Notes: generated by a model not told the origin, from the sequence alone. 64,000 nucleotides of DNA from Clostridia bacterium (GCA_017545535.1 JAFWMS010000028.1:203323-267322); one strand, 5' to 3'. Positions 51,791 to 59,983 are shown, counted from the stretch's first letter. Numbers and translations: made by a program.

Positions 51791-53499
51791 GTTTCTTGCT
51801 GATATTCCCTCGCTGCGCGTTCTTCTAACAAACGGTAGTCGATCTTACCGGACTGCGTCATTGGCATGAAATCAAGGATATGAACCTCAGCGGGTTGGAG
51901 ATGCTCTGGTAAGTTTTGTCTACACGAGCTAATAAGCCGCTGCAACGTGCTTTTTTTATCCTGCGAGTAATCCGAAAGAGACACAAAAACAACTATTTTA
52001 TTCAGCATTTCTGCGTCTTCTTTTACAATAACGCCACACCGTTCAACATTGTTTTGTTCAATAAAAAACTCTTCTAAACGCTGCGGGAAAAGTCTGTATA
52101 TTGTGTTATCTTTTCCTTTGATTGGATAAATGCGCTTGATCCGTCCGGTAATATACACAAAACCATCTGTATCGATCATGCCCAAGTCTCCGGTATGAAG
52201 CCATCTCGTTTCGTTCTCATCGATTGTTATAACTTCGCGGGTTTCCTTTGGCATGCGATAATATGCAGTCATTAGGTTTGGCGAGCTGAATAGCAGTTCA
52301 CCTGTTTCTCCATAGGTCAGTTCTTGCCTTCTTTCTACATCTACAACTTTGATGTTTGTCCGCGGCAATGGCACTCCCACACTTTTTTCCTTATGATGAT
52401 TGTACACAGGATAGCATAAAGTAGACGTTTCGGTCATGCCATAAGCACTAGCATATAGAACATCAGCATTGCTCTGCTTTAGCAAGGTGTTTATCGCCTT
52501 TTCTTTCGCCTCCAGCAACGCGCCGCCACCACCTGCAAAAAGCTTTATGTGTTTAAGGTCTACCGGGCTGTGTTTTAAGAAAGAATCTATAAATACCGGC
52601 CCGCCTATGAATAATTCTGGTTTGAGTTTGAAGTATTCATCGGCGATTGATTGAGCATTCGTATCTAACCATAAAGTCGAACAAAGCCCTAAATTGAGAA
52701 TCAAATGTATCATGGTTACACCAAACCCGATAAACGGCGGAATCGCCATTAAAAAGCGCCATTGTCTCTTAAAATCTAGTATATTCTGATCTTGGAAAGA
52801 GAAGGCGTTCATTGCATCATTGCTCAACACAACACCTTTTGGCTCACCGGTTGTGCCACTGGTGTAAACAATCACAGCTGCTCTTTCGTGGTCATGTTCT
52901 GGCTCGCGTAGTATTAAATGATCACCTTTTGACAGGAAAGATTTCCAAGTAGTAAAATTATGTTTCGGTAGCTTTGTCTTGAATTTATAACCTAACTTTA
53001 TGCCCAACGACATACTGGTCGCTGCACTCTGTACCACCACCGGTACACCGATCTCGTCTCCGATCTCAATTACCTTATCCAACGCAACGTCCAAAATCAA
53101 CAGCATTTTTGACTCGGTATTGTGCAGAGTCTCCATCACCTCTTTAGGTGAGAGAGTCATATAAACCAAGTTTGCCACTGCCCCCAAGTAGTTCAATGCA
53201 TAGATGGAGATGATGGTTTCCGGCGTGTGCATGGACATGATTGTTACAATATCTCCTGCACGAACACCCATAGCAAAAAAAGCTGCTGCTGCTCTTTTGA
53301 TGTATTGAAACAGCTTACCGTAACTGATTTTTGTACCATAATAACGCAATGCAACATCGGAAAGATAATCTTTGTTATTTTGCCAAACGAATTCATACAT
53401 CGTGCACTCCGGAAGCGGCGCATTGATCGCCTCCTCGGAATAGTATTTCAACCACGGTTTGTCAATGGACGGATAGCCCGTCAGTTTCTTTTCTTCCAT
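51787..53499 (-). CDS. Acyl-adenylating enzyme A (AMP-binding, acyl-CoA synthetase-like)
   Basis: 570 residues. Signatures: VIVYTSGTTGEPKGVVLSN, ASAYGMTETSTLCYPV, LHTGDLGMIDTDGFVYITGR and catalytic Lys in MTQSGKIDYRLLE. It opens LTGYPSIDKPWLKYYSEE, shared with ligase C. At the DNA level the first 53 bases differ at only two positions from ligase C, which suggests recent duplication or gene conversion. It follows the membrane protein by 27 bases. All core motifs are intact. Confidence 0.86.
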   Translation of the reverse strand: MEEKKLTGYPSIDKPWLKYYSEEAINAPLPECTMYEFVWQNNKDYLSDVALRYYGTKISYGKLFQYIKRAAAAFFAMGVRAGDIVTIMSMHTPETIISIYALNYLGAVANLVYMTLSPKEVMETLHNTESKMLLILDVALDKVIEIGDEIGVPVVVQSAATSMSLGIKLGYKFKTKLPKHNFTTWKSFLSKGDHLILREPEHDHERAAVIVYTSGTTGEPKGVVLSNDAMNAFSFQDQNILDFKRQWRFLMAIPPFIGFGVTMIHLILNLGLCSTLWLDTNAQSIADEYFKLKPELFIGGPVFIDSFLKHSPVDLKHIKLFAGGGGALLEAKEKAINTLLKQSNADVLYASAYGMTETSTLCYPVYNHHKEKSVGVPLPRTNIKVVDVERRQELTYGETGELLFSSPNLMTAYYRMPKETREVITIDENETRWLHTGDLGMIDTDGFVYITGRIKRIYPIKGKDNTIYRLFPQRLEEFFIEQNNVERCGVIVKEDAEMLNKIVVFVSLSDYSQDKKSTLQRLISSCRQNLPEHLQPAEVHILDFMPMTQSGKIDYRLLEERAAREYQQET

Positions 53500-53526
53500 A
53501 TCGCAGTTCTCCTGTCATATCTGTGT

Positions 53527-54192
53527 TCAGCAGTTTGTGATGGATTTTAGGATCTCCATCCATGTCGGAATGTGAATCATGGTAAATATGGCAACAGCAA
53601 TAAGCAGTATAAACATAATGATTGCGACAGCAACTGTAATGGACAAACGAGTATTGTTGCTGATTCGTTCCTCTTGAAAGTCCGAGGGAATCTTTCCGAT
53701 CAAATCACGATACTTTGTGCCGCAGCAACGCATTCTGCGAGCATACCGCAGCATGACGAGCAGTAAAACCGATGCAAGAACGATACCCACACACGGAAAA
53801 ACCCATAGGAAGTAGGGCATATTCGCAATTATAGGTGTTTTAAGCCACGGCGTAACAAAAGGAAACAGAATGACCGCAAGGATGAATCCGAAGTATGTAA
53901 AAGCATGTTTCCAGACAACATCGTCATAGTGCGACCATTCGTTTTGATAAATACCCATCAAGGTAAAAATCTGCTCGGTTGTGGTGATCGGAAATTCAGA
54001 ACTGTCCTCCGATTTGTTTTTGCTGCATTGATTTGTGTATTTAGTCTTTTCATCATCTGAATCAATATTGCGATTCGGTTCAGTTTGCCCTGCAGTAACA
54101 TTACCTTGGCTTGTCGGAATGCTGAAAGGCGTCGCCAACGCATCCTTAACGAGCACTTTTTCTTCGATTGTTTTGCTCCATTCAATATCCAT
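53527..54192 (-). CDS. Membrane protein heading the ligase operon
   Basis: 221 residues: a polar, probably disordered N-terminal ~75 (Ser/Asn/Asp-rich) and three membrane helices (FGFILAVILFPFVTPWL; YFLWVFPCVGIVLASVLLL; SITVAVAIIMFILLIAVAI). The segment YQNEWSHYDDVVWKHAFTYF resembles RipA-family octameric membrane proteins, but I am not certain. First gene after the invertible segment. It may anchor the pathway enzymes or export the product. Confidence 0.6.
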   Translation of the reverse strand: MDIEWSKTIEEKVLVKDALATPFSIPTSQGNVTAGQTEPNRNIDSDDEKTKYTNQCSKNKSEDSSEFPITTTEQIFTLMGIYQNEWSHYDDVVWKHAFTYFGFILAVILFPFVTPWLKTPIIANMPYFLWVFPCVGIVLASVLLLVMLRYARRMRCCGTKYRDLIGKIPSDFQEERISNNTRLSITVAVAIIMFILLIAVAIFTMIHIPTWMEILKSITNC

Positions 54193-54271
54193 TTATATTC
54201 TCCTTCTTGATTGGTTATCCTTTGGAATCCGTGTAAATACCCGTTTTCAGATGAGCGGATCGGCGCTAATC

Positions 54272-54394
54272 GTGGACTTTTTGCACCAGGCTACGCTATA
54301 ATTAAAAAAAGATTATTATAGTTGCAAATACCTAGCTTTCTGCCGGTTTTTGACGTTAGAAGAGAAGAGTGTTTGTACGGTGCAAAAAGTCCAC
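54272..54394. repeat. Putative invertible promoter segment bounded by 16-bp perfect inverted repeats
   Basis: GTGGACTTTTTGCACC (54272-54287) and GGTGCAAAAAGTCCAC (54379-54394) are exact inverted copies, 91 bases apart. The segment between is AT-rich and non-coding and contains a promoter-like sequence. On the right a serine recombinase gene ends 18 bases away; on the left a five-gene operon begins 80 bases away. This is the layout of invertase-controlled phase switches. A simple long-armed hairpin is the alternative. Confidence 0.72.
54299..54327 (-). promoter_or_regulatory. Promoter inside the invertible segment, facing the ligase operon
   Basis: On the minus strand TTGCAA (54322-54327), 17 bases and TAATTA (54299-54304). 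An overlapping TATAAT (54315-54320) lacks a good -35 box. In the present orientation transcription would run into the membrane protein gene at 54192, so this copy appears to be ON. No equally good promoter points the other way. Confidence 0.5.
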
Positions 54395-54412
54395 TAAAAA
54401 ATCCCGTTTTAC

Positions 54413-55015
54413 CTATTTATATTCCTCCTGCTTTGCCCAGCGTAAAAAAGTCTTGTGATGGATTCCTATCCTCGATGCTGCGGCTCTTGCTGTGATCAAT
54501 CCTTCGTGCCATTGCGTCAACAAATCATAATACAATGCCGTCCGCTCTTTCGGCGGAGCGCCAAACTTGACACCACGTAACTTTGCTGCCGCAATCCCTT
54601 CCGCTTGACGCTGCTTGATATAGGACCGTTCCATCTCAGCGACATATGAGAGCAACTGCAATACTATATCTGCAATCAGTGTTCCGGTTAAGTCGCGCCC
54701 TTGCCTCGTATCCAGTAAGGGCATATCCAAGACCACTACCTCAGCCTTTTTCTCTTTTGTGATAATCCTCCATTGGTTTAAAATCTCTTGGTAATTCCTG
54801 CCAAGACGATCTATACTCTTAATCACAAGCGTATCGCTCGGTTTCAGTTTACGCAGTAGCTTCTTGTACTGTGGCCTATCAAAATCCTTTCCCGACTGTT
54901 TATCCAAGTAAATATCAGGTTTCTCTATTCCAAATGTCTGCATAGCCAGTATTTGCCGGTCTTCATTCTGATCAATACTGGATACTCTGACGTATCCATA
55001 CATCCTGTTTCCCAT
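54413..55015 (-). CDS. Serine recombinase, DNA invertase/resolvase family
   Basis: 200 residues. The catalytic Ser12 lies in YGYVRVSSIDQNEDRQ. The Arg pair is R70 and R73 in KSIDRLGRNY, then the long E helix (VLQLLSYVAEMERSYIKQRQ) and a C-terminal helix-turn-helix (ARAAASRIGIHHKTFLRWAK). The size fits Hin/Mpi-type invertases and small resolvases. Its place directly beside a pair of perfect inverted repeats favours inversion of the 54272-54394 segment. It is distinct from the tyrosine integrase at the other end. Confidence 0.88.
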   Translation of the reverse strand: MGNRMYGYVRVSSIDQNEDRQILAMQTFGIEKPDIYLDKQSGKDFDRPQYKKLLRKLKPSDTLVIKSIDRLGRNYQEILNQWRIITKEKKAEVVVLDMPLLDTRQGRDLTGTLIADIVLQLLSYVAEMERSYIKQRQAEGIAAAKLRGVKFGAPPKERTALYYDLLTQWHEGLITARAAASRIGIHHKTFLRWAKQEEYK

Positions 55016-55389
55016 AAATCCTCCTGTTTATACTTCCCATTTACGCAAAGTAGCTGAGCTGAGAGCAGCTCTTCTTCATTCCACTCATCTCATTAGACAG
55101 AGAAAGCGTCGACAAAAACGCCGACGCAGCCATCATCTTATATGTGCATTTTTCATTTCATTTTACAGTTCACTTATACTCCATAATTTGAACTATACAT
55201 CGAACTCCAGCCTTATAGTTTTCCTTTTTCTGCTTAAAGGTAAGGGGCAATATTTTGATTGAACAATTTTGAATCGCATGCGTCCATCAGCTTTTCAGTC
55301 GTCAAGAAGATTTTCCAGAATTGACAACATACTGTCTTTCTTCTTTGTTTCTAAGAAAAGCACTCTTTCTTTCATCATAAAAAATGATA
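55016..55389. other. Gene-free gap behind the invertase gene
   Basis: AT-rich, no credible reading frame. A hairpin GCGTCG...CGACGC (55106-55127) could end transcription coming from the invertase remnant; no clear U-run follows. The rest looks like degraded sequence. Confidence 0.4.
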
Positions 55390-55506
55390 TCAAACAGCTT
55401 GCGCTTTAGCAAACTCTTTGACGTAACCGACTAAGGTCATTATTTGCCGATCCTCATTCTGATCAATACTGGATACCCTAACATACCAATAAATCCTATT
55501 TTCCAT
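55390..55506 (-). pseudogene. Remnant of a second invertase gene (5' end only)
   Basis: A 38-codon frame starts MENRIYWYVRVSSIDQNEDR, nearly identical to the start of the intact invertase at 55015, including the catalytic Ser. After about 22 codons it diverges and stops. The bases before the ATG (CCCTGTTTATACTT) match those before the intact gene too. So an invertase gene with its leader was duplicated and one copy lost. Confidence 0.75.
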
Positions 55507-55648
55507 AAATCCCCCTGTTTATACTTTCTATCATCTGTTAAAAAGAAGATATGTATTTAACAATATCAGAGAAATAGAGTCATCATTGCTTAATCCCTGG
55601 AATGTGACTGATATGGTATGTTAGGTAGTATCAGGGAAGCCGTTTAAA

Positions 55649-55837
55649 TCAGGCTCTGTTTACATAAGATTCAATAAACGCAGAAAAACCCACGATCACC
55701 CGCAGGAGAAAAACGCCCGGTACGAAATAAACCGTACCGGACGCTATATTCGCACATATGTCACAGTTTCCCGATTGCCACACTTTGTTATCCCTTTGCA
55801 GGAAGCCGTCGTTTCCTTTGTATTCTGCTTTCTCCAT
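55649..55837 (-). CDS. Small unknown protein near the right end
   Basis: 62 residues from ATG 55837, which has AAAGGAG 6 bases upstream: MEKAEYKGNDGFLQRDNKVW, then CDICANIASGTVYFVPGVFL. It has a CxxC pair and a short hydrophobic stretch. No family recognised. An inverted repeat CCGGTAC...GTACCGG lies in its 3' part. The good ribosome binding site is the main support. Confidence 0.35.
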   Translation of the reverse strand: MEKAEYKGNDGFLQRDNKVWQSGNCDICANIASGTVYFVPGVFLLRVIVGFSAFIESYVNRA

Positions 55838-55847
55838 GGCGTACTCC

Positions 55848-55880
55848 TTTGACTGCACTTTTGACTGCATTTTGACTGCA
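55848..55880 (+). repeat. Right arm-type integrase binding repeats
   Basis: Three copies of TTTGACTGCA in a row (55848-55857, about 55860-55869 and about 55871-55880), same orientation as the two copies near attL. They lie 134 bases inside attR. Confidence 0.65.
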
Positions 55881-56013
55881 AAATGCATTGATAAGATGTC
55901 ATAGAGTAGGTTGAATGAGCATAGTGAACATTAGTGATTTTTCCCTAAATTACTGGCTTTTTTGGAAAAATATAGACGCTGTCTGGGCTTTCCAAACACC
56001 CTTAGTGCAACGC

Positions 56014-56058
56014 CTCCGACTCTAAAGGCCGCACGTTCGAACCGTGTCAGGCACGCCA
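56014..56058 (+). pseudogene. 3' part of the native tRNA-Arg(CCG) with attR core
   Basis: CTCCGAC (attR core, 56014-56020) is followed by the 3' anticodon stem TCTAA, T arm GCACG-TTCGAAC-CGTGT, acceptor strand CAGGCAC and GCCA. The 3' stem TCTAA pairs with TTAGA of the half at 3193. It has no promoter on this side and cannot make a tRNA. Confidence 0.9.
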
Positions 56059-56063
56059 AAGCG

Positions 56064-56092
56064 AAAGACCCCCATTCGGGGGTCTTTTGTTT
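56064..56092 (+). terminator. Original tRNA-Arg terminator
   Basis: GACCCCC-attc-GGGGGTC followed by TTTTGTTTT, right after the displaced tRNA 3' half. It shows where the tRNA transcript ended before integration. Confidence 0.85.
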
Positions 56093-56192
56093 TACGCACG
56101 CTTGCGTGCGGGTTCGAACGTGGTTCGAATAGGCGGCGCAGCCGCCTCCCGGCTTCGCTTCCTATTTCTGCTTCTATTCAAAGCGAAACCGT

Positions 56193-56208
56193 ACCGTGTC
56201 AGGCACGC
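56193..56208 (+). repeat. Second copy of the tRNA-Arg 3' end (possible integration scar)
   Basis: ACCGTGTCAGGCACGC exactly repeats 56041-56056, the T-arm/acceptor end of the split tRNA. The bases before it (TTCAAAGCGAAACCGT) do not form the rest of a tRNA. It may be left from an older element that used the tRNA 3' end. Confidence 0.6.
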
Positions 56209-56229
56209 ATTTTACATATGGGATACGCT

Positions 56230-57609
56230 TTATCCCAGCTTTCCAACAAGCTCCTCCAGCGCCGCCGTCATGGCCTCCTCGAAGGTGGGATGGGGACGCA
56301 TGGCCCGGAGCAGGTCCGCGGGGGTGAGGCCGTCCGCGATGGCCTCGGAGAGCTGAGAGATCATATCCGAGGCGTTGGCGCACATGAGCTGCGCCCCCAG
56401 AAGCTTCTTGGTCTCGGCGTGGGCCACCAACTTCATGAACCCCCGGTCGCCGTTGAGGATCACGGTCCGTCCGTTGGCGGACATGAGGGCCTTCGCCGTC
56501 TTCACGGGGATGTTCTGGGCCTTGGCGTCGGCCTCGGTGAGCCCCACCGCGGCAATCTCCGGCCGCACGTACACGCAGCCGGGGACCAGGCTAAGGTCCA
56601 TCTCGTTGGGCTTCCCGGCCATCTCGTTCACAGCGTAGATGCCCTGGGCCGTGGCCACGTGGGCGAGCTGCACCGGGGAGGATACGTCGCCGATAGCCCA
56701 GACGCCGGGAACGCTGGTCTCGAACCGCTCGTTCACCTTGATCCGGCGCCGATCCATCTCCACGCTGACACCCTGGCCGAACAGGCCCGCCGTGTAGGGG
56801 CTGCGGCCGATGGCGCACAATATCTTTTCGCCGGCGACGGATTGGAGCTGGCCCTTGGTCTCAAAGTTCACCTGTAGGCCGCCCTCGACGGCTTCCAGAT
56901 TTTTCACCATGGCGCCGGTGAACACCTGCACGCCCCGCTTCTTCATGATCATAGCGAGGTTCTGCCCCAGCTCCCGATCCATGTTGGGGAGCAGCCGATC
57001 GAGGCCCTCCACCACGGTCACGTCTACGCCCAGGTCGTTGTAGAAGGTGGCGAACTCCATACCGATGACCCCGCCGCCGATAATGACGAGGGAACTAAAC
57101 GCACCTCCCTCGCCGTTCAAGAGCTCGTCGGAGGTCATGACACCGGGCAAATCAAGGCCAGGGATGGGCGGCCGAGCGGGCACGGAGCCCGTAGCCAGCA
57201 GGATATTCCGGGCAGTATAGGTCCCCTCGTTCTCGCCGGTGACGGAGACCGCGTCAGCGGCAGTCAGGGTGCCCATGCCCCGCAAAAGGGTCACCTTCGC
57301 GGCCTTGAACAGGCTTTCGATGCCGGAGCGGAGCTTCTCCACCACCTGCTGCTTATAGGCGAACATGGCGGAGAGATCATAGGAAAGATTGTCAGCGGTC
57401 ACGCCCAGGGCCGGGCCGTTCTTGGCCTCCTCATAGACGGTGGAGGCGTGGAGCAGCGCCTTGGTGGGGATGCAGCCCCGGTTGAGGCAGGTTCCACCCA
57501 CCTCCCGCTGCTCCACAACGGCGGTCTTGAGGCCCAATTTGGCGGCATGAAGGGCAGCTTCGTAGCCCCCCGGGCCCGCGCCGACGACGATTAAATCAAA
57601 ATCGAACAT
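56230..57609 (-). CDS. lpdA: Dihydrolipoyl dehydrogenase (glycine cleavage L-protein)
   Basis: 459 residues: FAD-binding GAGPGGYEAALHAAKLG, redox disulphide GGTCLNRGCIPTKALLH, NAD-binding IIGGGVIGMEFATFYNDLG, FAD site WAIGDV and the His-Glu pair in RPHPTFEEAM. It reoxidises the dihydrolipoyl arm of GcvH, making NADH. It is the last gene of the gcv operon, 2 bases after lplA. Confidence 0.95.
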   Translation of the reverse strand: MFDFDLIVVGAGPGGYEAALHAAKLGLKTAVVEQREVGGTCLNRGCIPTKALLHASTVYEEAKNGPALGVTADNLSYDLSAMFAYKQQVVEKLRSGIESLFKAAKVTLLRGMGTLTAADAVSVTGENEGTYTARNILLATGSVPARPPIPGLDLPGVMTSDELLNGEGGAFSSLVIIGGGVIGMEFATFYNDLGVDVTVVEGLDRLLPNMDRELGQNLAMIMKKRGVQVFTGAMVKNLEAVEGGLQVNFETKGQLQSVAGEKILCAIGRSPYTAGLFGQGVSVEMDRRRIKVNERFETSVPGVWAIGDVSSPVQLAHVATAQGIYAVNEMAGKPNEMDLSLVPGCVYVRPEIAAVGLTEADAKAQNIPVKTAKALMSANGRTVILNGDRGFMKLVAHAETKKLLGAQLMCANASDMISQLSEAIADGLTPADLLRAMRPHPTFEEAMTAALEELVGKLG

Positions 57610-57611
57610 AC

Positions 57612-58583
57612 TTATATCTCCTGTTGTAATAGGGTAAGGATATCCATACCATGGGTCACCGTTCGCAGTTTTTCCGAAAGGGCTTCCCAGTGAAACACGC
57701 AGCCAGTCAGGGCAGCCTCCACCCGGGCGGACAGGCTGTGATCCATGGCGTCTGTGTAGACCCTGGCGGCGCGGATGATCCCCGCCTCGACAATCAACTG
57801 CAGCTCCACCCCGCCCCAGGGGAAGCGCCCCTCCACCCGACAGGTGAAGGGCAGCTTCTGGCCGAAGCGCCAGACCCAGCTTTCATAGACCGTTTTCAGC
57901 TCCTCCACCCGCTTTTTGTCCGCTTCGGTGAAGGGCCTTGTGGCGCTCTTGCGCCCGTAGACTCCCTCAAAGGCGGCCACCAGCGCTTTTTTCAGAGCGT
58001 CGATGGTCAGTTCCGGACACAGCTCGATCAAATTCACCACTCGGGAGCGAACCGAGGCCACGCCCTTGGTCTCCAGTTTGGCCTTGGAGGGAGTGAGATA
58101 CCGGGAAAGCTTCTCCCCGTCCGTGTCCACCAGAAGGGTGCCGTGGTGATAGGACCTGTGTCCGTTGTGATAGAAGGCGTTGCCGGAGAACTTGCGCCCG
58201 TCCGCGGTGAGATCGTTCCGGCCCGACAGCTCCGCCGGGATGCCGAAGGAGCGGCAGGCCGCCAAAAGGACCCGCTGCTGCTTCTGCAAATCGTAGTCCT
58301 CGGTGGACACCAGAAAAGTGAAATTCAGGTTGCCGAGGTCGTGGAACACGGCCCCGCCTCCGGAGAGCCTTCGGGCCAGATGCCCGCCTTCTGCTTCCAG
58401 CAGGGACACCCGGCACTCGGCCCAGGGGTTCTGGTTCTTGCCGATGACCACGGTGTTCTGGTTTTGCCACAGGTACAAAAGGCAGCACCCGCTGTTCACG
58501 GTCTCCAGCAGGTGCTGCTCCATGGCTAAGTTCCAAAAGGGGTCGAAGGACCCGCTTTCGTAGGTGGCCAGTGTTTCGATCAT
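57612..58583 (-). CDS. lplA: Lipoate-protein ligase A
   Basis: 323 residues with the LplA signatures GGHLARRLSGGGAVFHDLGN and SGNAFYHNGHRSYHHGTLLV, plus a C-terminal accessory domain. It attaches lipoate to the lysine of GcvH. Its start overlaps the gcvPB stop by 4 bases. Its place in the operon shows that the lipoyl arm is loaded by salvage of lipoate. Confidence 0.93.
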   Translation of the reverse strand: MIETLATYESGSFDPFWNLAMEQHLLETVNSGCCLLYLWQNQNTVVIGKNQNPWAECRVSLLEAEGGHLARRLSGGGAVFHDLGNLNFTFLVSTEDYDLQKQQRVLLAACRSFGIPAELSGRNDLTADGRKFSGNAFYHNGHRSYHHGTLLVDTDGEKLSRYLTPSKAKLETKGVASVRSRVVNLIELCPELTIDALKKALVAAFEGVYGRKSATRPFTEADKKRVEELKTVYESWVWRFGQKLPFTCRVEGRFPWGGVELQLIVEAGIIRAARVYTDAMDHSLSARVEAALTGCVFHWEALSEKLRTVTHGMDILTLLQQEI

Positions 58584-59983
58584 GCCTTGACGTAGCGGAC
58601 GATGGGGTTCCGGGCCGCCTTCACCTCATCGGGCCGACCGATCTGAGCGTTGTGGGGGGCGGCGTGCATGAAAGCCGGGTCCTTATAGCCCAGTTCATAC
58701 AGCGCGCGGAACACCTCCGCCGCCCAGTCCAGCGTCTCCTTGCTCTCCGTCTCCGTGGGCTCCAGCATGAGGGCCTCGTGGACGATGAGGGGGAAGTACA
58801 TCGTAGGCGGATGCATGCCGTAATCGATGAGGGATTTGGCCACGTCCAGGGCGGACACGCCCGTAGCCTTCTTGAACTCGGAGAGATCCAGCACGAACTC
58901 GTGCATGCAGATCCGGTCGAAGGCAGGGGTGAAGGTGCCCTTGATGCGCGCCATCAGGTAGTTGGCGTTGAGGACCGCGTTCTGGGCCGCCTCGGGCACG
59001 CCCTCCCGACCCAGGGTCAGAAGGTACGCCAGAGCCCGGACCACCACCAGGAAGTTGCCGCGGAAGCCCCGGACCTGGATATGGCCCGGCTCCTCCATCA
59101 AAGCGGAATGGGGCAGGAAGGGGGCCAGGAACGCTTTGCAGCCCACCGCGCCCGCGCCGGGACCGCCGCCGCCGTGGGGGGTGGCGAAGGTCTTATGCAG
59201 GTTCAGATGCACGCAGTCGAAGCCCATGTCTCCGGGCCGGACCACGCCCATGACCGCGTTCAGGTTGGCGCCGTCGTAGTAGCAAAGGCCGCCGGCCTCG
59301 TGAACGAGCCGGGTGATCTCCAGGATGTTTTCATCGAAGATGCCCACCGTGTTGGGATTGGTGAGCATGAGACCCGCCGTATCGGGACCCAAAACCGCCT
59401 TCAGGGCGTTCAGATCCACACAGCCGTTGGGAGCCGAGGGGATGTTCACCACCTGGTAGCCGCACATGGCCGCCGTGGCCGGGTTGGTGCCGTGGGCGGA
59501 GTCGGGAACGATGATCTTGGTCCGATTCTTGTCGTTCCTGAAATCGTGGTACTGCTTGATGAGCAGCACGCCGGTGAACTCGCCGTGGGCGCCGGCCGCA
59601 GGCTGGAAGGTCATGTCCGCCATGCCGGTGATCTCACAGAGGTACTTCTTCGCGGTCTCGATGACCTCCTCGCAGCCCTCCACCGCGCCCTTTGGGGCCA
59701 GGGGATGGATGCCGGTGAAGCCGGGCAGGGAAGCCATCTCCTCGTCGATGCGGGGGTTGTACTTCATGGTGCAGGATCCCAAAGGATAGAACCCGCAGTT
59801 CACGCCGTGAACGTGCTGATTGAGCTCGGTATAGTGGCGGCTCACGTCGGTCTCGCTCATCTCGGGGAGCAAGGGGGCCGTTTCCCGCTGCAAACCGGCG
59901 GGCAGCTCCACCTTGGGCACGTCGCAAGCGGGCAGAATGGCGCAGCGGCGACCGGGCACACTCTTTTCAAAGATCAGCTTCAT
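58580..59983 (-). CDS. gcvPB: Glycine dehydrogenase (decarboxylating) subunit 2
   Basis: 467 residues. The PLP lysine lies in VHLNLHKTFATPHGGGGPG. The N-terminal SRHYTELNQHVHGVNCGFYP and VPDSAHGTNPATAAMCGY are typical of P-protein subunit 2. With GcvPA it decarboxylates glycine and passes the aminomethyl group to GcvH. The split form is usual in Firmicutes and thermophiles. It overlaps gcvPA by 4 bases. Confidence 0.95.
   Translation of the reverse strand: MKLIFEKSVPGRRCAILPACDVPKVELPAGLQRETAPLLPEMSETDVSRHYTELNQHVHGVNCGFYPLGSCTMKYNPRIDEEMASLPGFTGIHPLAPKGAVEGCEEVIETAKKYLCEITGMADMTFQPAAGAHGEFTGVLLIKQYHDFRNDKNRTKIIVPDSAHGTNPATAAMCGYQVVNIPSAPNGCVDLNALKAVLGPDTAGLMLTNPNTVGIFDENILEITRLVHEAGGLCYYDGANLNAVMGVVRPGDMGFDCVHLNLHKTFATPHGGGGPGAGAVGCKAFLAPFLPHSALMEEPGHIQVRGFRGNFLVVVRALAYLLTLGREGVPEAAQNAVLNANYLMARIKGTFTPAFDRICMHEFVLDLSEFKKATGVSALDVAKSLIDYGMHPPTMYFPLIVHEALMLEPTETESKETLDWAAEVFRALYELGYKDPAFMHAAPHNAQIGRPDEVKAARNPIVRYVKA

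Larger units (their letters stand above)
3225..56020. mobile_element. Integrative and conjugative element (~52.8 kb) in tRNA-Arg(CCG)
   Basis: The element lies between the two halves of one tRNA-Arg gene and has a tyrosine integrase at its left end. It carries a relaxase, MobC, a type IV secretion set (VirB4, VirB6-like, VirD4, PrgI, NlpC/P60 hydrolase), ParA/ParB and TTRAP/PcfB proteins. The transfer genes resemble the Tn1549-like conjugative transposons of Clostridia. Cargo includes restriction-modification, CBASS-like genes, an adhesin and an acyl-ligase operon. Base composition drops clearly relative to both flanks. Confidence 0.9.

Noticed and set aside
55649..55888. Longer form of the small right-end gene starting at 55888
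   Set aside because: The extra N-terminus is translated from the integrase arm repeats; the ATG at 55837 has the ribosome binding site.
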